From the NCBI GenBank assembly GCA_026391235.1, contig JAPLDV010000143.1, positions 1-10,778 of the forward strand: DNA of 10,778 bases, written 5' to 3'. This DNA is from Bacteroidia bacterium (GTDB lineage: Bacteria > Bacteroidota > Bacteroidia > Bacteroidales > UBA12481). Made by a program: the position numbers and the translations under genes. Positions 7,220-10,778 of this stretch are shown here, piece after piece (positions within the stretch are counted from its first letter, which is position 1; each line of letters opens with the position of its first letter). Under the pieces are notes generated by a model, which saw only the letters and a program-made list of their open reading frames with translations, had not been told where the DNA came from and searched no databases.

Positions 7220-7436
7220 CGATTTTCTCAAATTCCGATAATACGATGAGCGAATCTTTTGCCACCAAATGGGATTCAAAAAGAAGTTGTTTCTTGATTA
7301 TCATCCTGCGATTCAACCTGTTATAGTATTCAACTGCCTGGTTGATATACCGGTTCCGGGGCAAATCCTTCTTTTCAAGGATATCTTCCATTTCTTTAAA
7401 TATTTCTTCTTCCAGCTTTAAGGAAAGAATTTTCAT
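7206..7436 (-). CDS. Ribbon-helix-helix antitoxin partner of MazF
   Basis: The 76-residue protein has a ribbon-helix-helix (CopG/MetJ-like) N-terminus: a beta strand ILSLKLEEE, a helix KEMEDILEKKD, a turn LPRNRY, and a second helix INQAVEYYNRLNRR. The acidic C-terminal tail (SEFEKIDDED) is typical of the flexible toxin-binding end of antitoxins. RHH antitoxins bind operator DNA as dimers and repress their own operon. The gene overlaps mazF by 11-14 bp and comes first, as usual for antitoxins. The start ATG 7436 follows a clear promoter and a 26-bp near-perfect operator palindrome. It is not of the AbrB-type MazE fold, so I give no mazE symbol. Confidence 0.88.
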   Translation of the reverse strand: MKILSLKLEEEIFKEMEDILEKKDLPRNRYINQAVEYYNRLNRRMIIKKQLLFESHLVAKDSLIVLSEFEKIDDED

Positions 7437-7439
7437 AAC

Positions 7440-7465
7440 ATACTTTTAGTATATACCAAAAGTAT
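7440..7465. promoter_or_regulatory. 26-bp near-perfect operator palindrome of the toxin-antitoxin operon
   Basis: Arms ATACTTTT (7440-7447) and AAAAGTAT (7458-7465) flank a central GTATATAC (7449-7456), itself a palindrome on the same centre. Twelve of thirteen pairs match; only 7448/7457 differ. The left arm, read on the minus strand, contains the promoter -7 box, and the site lies 4 bp upstream of the antitoxin ATG. This is what an auto-repressing RHH antitoxin would be expected to bind; binding itself is inferred. Confidence 0.8.
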
Positions 7466-7486
7466 ATCAAAAATACTTAATCTCAA
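7457..7486 (-). promoter_or_regulatory. Bacteroidota-type promoter for the toxin-antitoxin operon
   Basis: On the minus strand TTG (7484-7486) is followed by exactly 19 bases and then TACTTTTG (7457-7464). This fits the Bacteroidota housekeeping consensus TTG-N19-TAnnTTTG without mismatch. Transcription should begin near 7450, giving a leader of about 14 bases to the antitoxin ATG. The -7 box overlaps the operator palindrome, so repressor binding would block polymerase. Confidence 0.8.
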
Positions 7487-7550
7487 AATCCGTTATACAA
7501 CTATAGATGCACCTTTTCTGGTGAAATGGAAAATCCAGACCAATTTTATT

Positions 7551-7565
7551 GAGATCCCGGATCTC
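7551..7565. repeat. 15-bp inverted repeat between GH2 and antitoxin
   Basis: GAGATCC and GGATCTC form 7-bp arms around one base, so a stem of six pairs with a 3-base loop is possible. It lies 29 bp past the GH2 stop on the minus strand. It could end or slow GH2 transcription before the toxin-antitoxin promoter, but no T-run follows, so it is not a typical intrinsic terminator. Confidence 0.35.
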
Positions 7566-7593
7566 GTCCCTGTCGCCATGGTCATCGTCTTTC

Positions 7594-9729
7594 CTATCTC
7601 ACCAGGTGCCTTGTGCTGGTGATGGTTCCGTATGGGGTGCCAATCAGGGCGGCCTCGATGGTGTAATTGCCTGGTTTCAGCTCATTATCAAAAGAATAGC
7701 TTGATTTACCCTGGCCGTAAGCCGGGATGCTGAGTGTTTCGGTCTTTTCCTGAACCACCCCATCATCTTTCAATAATCTGATCCTGATATTCCCCGTCCA
7801 GTCTTTTCCCAGATCATTAATGGTTATGACCGGGATATTGCCCAGGGTTGGACCTGTCAGCGTATCTTGCCAAAAATCAACCATCAGGCCGACCGGTGTG
7901 AAAGAATTGCCGACCTGCTTCAAAAATTGTGGATCCCAAACCAGGTTCACCAGATCGAGCCAGTTGTCGCTGGTCTGCCCATTTGCCCGGTCGTAACCCA
8001 GAGCGGTGAAATACAGTACGCCCGCGGCTTTCCGGTGGCAGCGCCAGAATTCGGTTTCAGCCGCAATAAGATGTGCAGCCGTTTCCCGGCGTTGATCAGC
8101 GGTTGCCTCTTTACCCAAAAGATTTTCATACAGATGTTTGGTCAGGGTGGTCGGACTTCCGTCGCGGTTAAGCCATAGCCAGCCGTATTCATTGATGATC
8201 ACCGGATGGTTCCCTGAATTTTTTTGGGCATTTCCTTCAGGTATGATGCTCGCTTTGGCGAGGTCCCTCATTTTGAAGTTGGCATCTGAAAAATGATAAG
8301 GATGCGACTCAAATATGTCATTATCAGCCCGAACGGTGCTGTAGCTGTTATCCCAGGCCCGACCCGACAAATCAAGTTTCCTGACATTTGCAATGGCCGA
8401 ATCGATGGACGGTTTGGATAACCGGGTTTCGTTGGTAGCATCCCAGATTACTACGCTGGGATGATTCCATCGTTCCTGCATCCATTCCTTAAATTCAGTG
8501 GCCAGCTTGCTGCTGTTCAGGTGCTTGGTCCACCGGTTCCAGGTGGTATCCCCGTACCAGATGGGAAATTCATCCTGGATCAGTATACCCTCCTCATCGG
8601 CAATGTTGTACCATTCCTCGGGCGGAAATCCGATGCAATACCTCAGCGAGTTCCAGTTCATGTCGGTTATAAATTTCCGGTGCATCTTACGCACCCAGTC
8701 GTAATTCCATGGCAGGTTGCCGCATAATGAATCCTCAAAAAACCGGTAAATGGAGATATTGGATCCCCTCATAAAATAGTTTTTCCCGTTCAGTACCGGC
8801 AGATGGGAGACAGGATCAAAACGCAGCTCCCGCATCCCAAAGCGGGTTTTAAAATTGTCACCCGGGGTGCTGACTTCCAGATTGTACAGGAACGGGTCTT
8901 CGGGTGACCAGAAACGGCAATTCCTTATCGGAACTGTGATCTCAATTGTTTTAGGGATATTGGCCTCAGCCGTAACATTTTCCCGGGTATAGTCACCGGC
9001 AATGGTTCCGGACCCGGCCTCCCTGATGACCACGGTAATTTTCGAAGAAGCGGTAATGTCCGGATTCATTACGGTCACCTGAATCCTGGCGGTTTTGCCG
9101 ACAATGTCAGGGGCAACTTGAACATTCCGGATGAATGGTGCTCCGCTCAAAATCAGGTCAACATTGTCGAATATCCCTGAAATATACCGTTCTTTCTCAT
9201 AATCAAATCCATCCGGCATATCCTGGGGCAATGAATTCCGGCACGATCCCACTGAAATCACCAGCTCATTCTCACCCGAACGGATGAATTTTTTCAGATC
9301 AAAATAGCCGGGCGTAAAACAGGGCAGGTGCTCTCCTATGTAACTGCCATTCAGATAGACCTTTGCGCCGAACATGGCTTTACCGACTTTAAGGAGTGTG
9401 ATTGACGGAATAGTTTCTTTGATATTAAAAGTGCGGCGGTACCAGTAGGCTTCACGCAGGCTATCCTGTTGGTGATAAAACAGTTCCAGGTTTGTGTTGA
9501 TTACCGACCGGTCGGGCAATGGCGGGGCCGGGTTTACAAAGGCCGGTTTTGCAGAGGTGATCAAGCCAGGAACAGCGATTGTCCTATCGAATTTTGAGGG
9601 AATCACATCCTTTTTCCCTTCGGCTATCTGCCAGGTTCCGTTAAGGGAAATTGTGTTTCTTTTGCCGTTGTTTGGCGAGCAGGCTGTGATGCCTATGAAT
9701 GCCAGAATCACTATCGTGTAATTTTTCAT
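7594..9729 (-). CDS. Glycoside hydrolase family 2 lipoprotein (beta-glycosidase)
   Basis: The 711-residue protein has a lipoprotein signal with lipobox ITAC (Cys17); the next residues (SPNN) carry no surface-export acidic patch, so it probably faces the periplasm. Domains follow the GH2 order: an N-terminal jelly roll (about 28-195; GTWQI, YWYRRTF, VYLNGSYIGEH), an immunoglobulin-like domain (about 198-295), and a TIM barrel (about 300-620; ELRFDP, FMRGSN, SLRYCIGFPPEEWYNIADEEG). The acid/base is probably Glu434 in WDATNE, and the nucleophile is probably Glu514 in IINEYGW, both as in GH2. A short beta domain (about 630-711) follows. GH2 includes beta-galactosidases, beta-glucuronidases, beta-mannosidases and others, and I cannot decide among them. 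It starts at ATG 9729, 22 bp after the epimerase-like gene's stop, so the two are probably co-transcribed. Confidence 0.93.
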   Translation of the reverse strand: MKNYTIVILAFIGITACSPNNGKRNTISLNGTWQIAEGKKDVIPSKFDRTIAVPGLITSAKPAFVNPAPPLPDRSVINTNLELFYHQQDSLREAYWYRRTFNIKETIPSITLLKVGKAMFGAKVYLNGSYIGEHLPCFTPGYFDLKKFIRSGENELVISVGSCRNSLPQDMPDGFDYEKERYISGIFDNVDLILSGAPFIRNVQVAPDIVGKTARIQVTVMNPDITASSKITVVIREAGSGTIAGDYTRENVTAEANIPKTIEITVPIRNCRFWSPEDPFLYNLEVSTPGDNFKTRFGMRELRFDPVSHLPVLNGKNYFMRGSNISIYRFFEDSLCGNLPWNYDWVRKMHRKFITDMNWNSLRYCIGFPPEEWYNIADEEGILIQDEFPIWYGDTTWNRWTKHLNSSKLATEFKEWMQERWNHPSVVIWDATNETRLSKPSIDSAIANVRKLDLSGRAWDNSYSTVRADNDIFESHPYHFSDANFKMRDLAKASIIPEGNAQKNSGNHPVIINEYGWLWLNRDGSPTTLTKHLYENLLGKEATADQRRETAAHLIAAETEFWRCHRKAAGVLYFTALGYDRANGQTSDNWLDLVNLVWDPQFLKQVGNSFTPVGLMVDFWQDTLTGPTLGNIPVITINDLGKDWTGNIRIRLLKDDGVVQEKTETLSIPAYGQGKSSYSFDNELKPGNYTIEAALIGTPYGTITSTRHLVR

Positions 9730-9751
9730 TTTTCTCCAGGTATAAATTACT

Positions 9752-10414
9752 CTAACGGGCCAGTTGTTTTATGTCCTTAACTTCCAGAACTCCTTTCGGA
9801 TAACCGTTTATTGCCGAATTTATCATGGCCCTCCCAAGGTCCTGAAGGGAGCAGATCATATTAGGAAAGAGGATCCGCAATACCGGCATGAGCCAGCCCA
9901 TGTATGAAAACCAGGCGTGTATGTGCTTCATGCCTTTGGTTGGTATCGGAAAGGCAAGGCGGAAGTTAAATGCCTGCTTGAAAGGCAATTTCATCAGGTC
10001 GTTCTCGGTTTTGCCTTTAATCCGGCCCCACATCATCCTGCCTTTTTCTGTACTGTCGGTGCCGGCACCGGAAACGTAGCAGAAGGTCATTCCCGGATTG
10101 AGTCCGGCAAGCATCGCGGCGAAATTCATGGTCAGGGTATAGGTAAGCCGGAAATATTCGGGCTCCTTCATCCCGACCGATGAAACACCGAGGCAGAAAA
10201 AGCAGGCATCATAGCCGGTTATCAGTTCTGTCAGCGGGGAGATATCGAAAAAATCCGGGTGAAGGACCTCGGTTAGTTTAGGGTGAGTTACCCCGCAGGT
10301 TTTACGGTTGATCACCAGGATCGATTCTACATTCGGATTGTCGAGGCACTCAAGCAGGACCCCTTCACCAACCATGCCGGTTGATCCGGTAATAATGACT
10401 TTCAGGTTTTGCAT
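9752..10414 (-). CDS. NAD(P)-binding epimerase-like atypical short-chain dehydrogenase
   Basis: The 220-residue protein begins with a Rossmann nucleotide-binding motif GSTGMVGEG (residues 10-18; GxxGxxG) after a beta strand KVIITG. Further family features are FFCLGVSSVG, FCYVSGAGTDS and KGKTENDL, with a C-terminal LGRAMINSAINGYPKGVLEV. It resembles the NAD-dependent epimerase/HTATIP2-like atypical SDRs; no standard YxxxK catalytic pair is plain, so a sugar-epimerase activity is not shown. Start ATG 10414 precedes the strand directly. It is 22 bp from the GH2 gene and downstream of a heptamer repeat array, so it may be the first gene of a two-gene unit with GH2. Its substrate is unknown, and a metabolic link to the glycan genes is possible but unproved. 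Confidence 0.85.
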   Translation of the reverse strand: MQNLKVIITGSTGMVGEGVLLECLDNPNVESILVINRKTCGVTHPKLTEVLHPDFFDISPLTELITGYDACFFCLGVSSVGMKEPEYFRLTYTLTMNFAAMLAGLNPGMTFCYVSGAGTDSTEKGRMMWGRIKGKTENDLMKLPFKQAFNFRLAFPIPTKGMKHIHAWFSYMGWLMPVLRILFPNMICSLQDLGRAMINSAINGYPKGVLEVKDIKQLAR

Positions 10415-10430
10415 AATAAAATGGGTTTCG

Positions 10431-10472
10431 GGTATCAGGTATCAGGTATCAGGTATCAGGTATCAGGTATCA
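10431..10472. repeat. Six tandem copies of the heptamer GGTATCA
   Basis: Six perfect head-to-tail copies of GGTATCA (TGATACC on the minus strand) fill 42 bp. The array ends 16 bp upstream of the epimerase-like ATG and, on its other side, contains the stop codon of the small secreted protein. Copy-number change by slippage would alter the spacing upstream of the epimerase-like gene. A seven-base unit with no spacers excludes CRISPR. Confidence 0.95.
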
Positions 10473-10679
10473 GGTTAGGAAGATTCCGGTATCGGGAGCA
10501 GGACAAAAGCTATACTTCATGTGAGAATGGCTTCTGACAGTTACTTTCTGTTTTCCGGTCCACGTACCGGTCAGTGATTCAGGTACTTTACAGCTACAGG
10601 ATGATTTTGAGGCGGTGTGGCCGGAAACCAGCAGCAACGCTGAGGCAGCGATAATCAGGTAAAAGAATTTTGGTTTCAT
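10470..10679 (-). CDS. Small secreted protein of unknown function
   Basis: The 69-residue protein starts at ATG 10679 with a clear signal peptide (MKPKFFYLIIAASALLLVSG, then HTASKSS). The mature part has three cysteines (SSCSC and SFCPAP) and a tract LTGTWTGKQKVTV that looks like the first strand of a beta-barrel. I recognise no family. The last codons read FLT and then the TGA supplied by the first heptamer repeat unit, so the C-terminus could be truncated: a lipocalin-like strand start with nothing after it would be consistent with a shortened gene. Its own promoter is not apparent. It is upstream of, and on the same strand as, the epimerase-like gene. Confidence 0.5.
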   Translation of the reverse strand: MKPKFFYLIIAASALLLVSGHTASKSSCSCKVPESLTGTWTGKQKVTVRSHSHMKYSFCPAPDTGIFLT

Positions 10680-10746
10680 GGCAAAATCGAATAAGAAAAC
10701 CAGGTGGGAATATAGTCAAATTACTGCTGACCAAAAAAGTATCCAT

Positions 10747-10769
10747 CCCCTCACTCAAACTGGGAGGGG
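10747..10769. repeat. Short inverted repeat near the right edge
   Basis: CCCCTC (10747-10752) and GAGGGG (10764-10769) form six-base arms with an 11-base spacer. Read on the minus strand it is followed, after about nine bases, by a T-run (TTTTTT, about 10733-10738), so it could be a terminator for a minus-strand gene beyond the window edge. It could equally be part of an interspersed repeat cut by the window edge. Confidence 0.35.
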
Positions 10770-10778
10770 GAAGGCTCC

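Noticed and set aside
7594..9729. Calling the GH2 protein a specific beta-galactosidase or beta-glucuronidase
   Set aside because: The catalytic glutamates are shared by all GH2 activities and no specificity-determining motif can be assigned by eye.
10431..10472. CRISPR array
   Set aside because: The unit is seven bases, copies are directly adjacent and there are no spacers.

Overview
The window looks like accessory chromosomal DNA of a free-living or gut-type Bacteroidota (Bacteroidales/Marinilabiliales-like; the exact lineage cannot be read from here). Evidence is a FISUMP-domain protein at the left edge, several secreted glycoside hydrolases with Bacteroidota-type signal peptides and lipoboxes, little obvious Shine-Dalgarno sequence before the genes, and one exact Bacteroidota promoter (TTG-N19-TACTTTTG).

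Layout, left to right. The 3' end of a plus-strand FISUMP protein (2-277) converges on a run of minus-strand genes filling the rest of the window. In transcription order (right to left) these are: a small secreted protein (10470-10679) whose stop codon lies in a six-copy heptamer repeat (10431-10472); an atypical SDR/epimerase-like protein (9752-10414); a GH2 lipoprotein (7594-9729); a ribbon-helix-helix antitoxin and MazF toxin pair (7206-7436, 6875-7219) with its own promoter and a 26-bp near-perfect operator palindrome; a possible 30-residue ORF overlapping two further palindromes (6742-6834); a large secreted protein with a likely six-hairpin glycosidase fold (4448-6736); a class I SAM methyltransferase (3651-4277); a lipoprotein fusing a periplasmic binding domain to a Cache domain (2324-3565); and a broken GH127/DUF1680 beta-L-arabinofuranosidase-like gene (319-2186).

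How they fit. GH2, the six-hairpin protein and the GH127 remnant suggest breakdown of a branched, possibly arabinose-containing plant or algal glycan, but no SusC/SusD pair, sulfatase or regulator is visible, so this is at most part of a utilisation locus. The GH127 gene has lost its CCxxN zinc/nucleophile segment through a frame-shifting deletion, apparently between short direct repeats. The toxin-antitoxin pair sits between two hydrolase genes on the same strand. I found no clearly new multi-gene system. The strongest leads are the 26-bp operator palindrome overlapping a perfect promoter, the palindrome cluster upstream of the six-hairpin gene, the binding-protein/Cache fusion, and the unassigned six-hairpin family.
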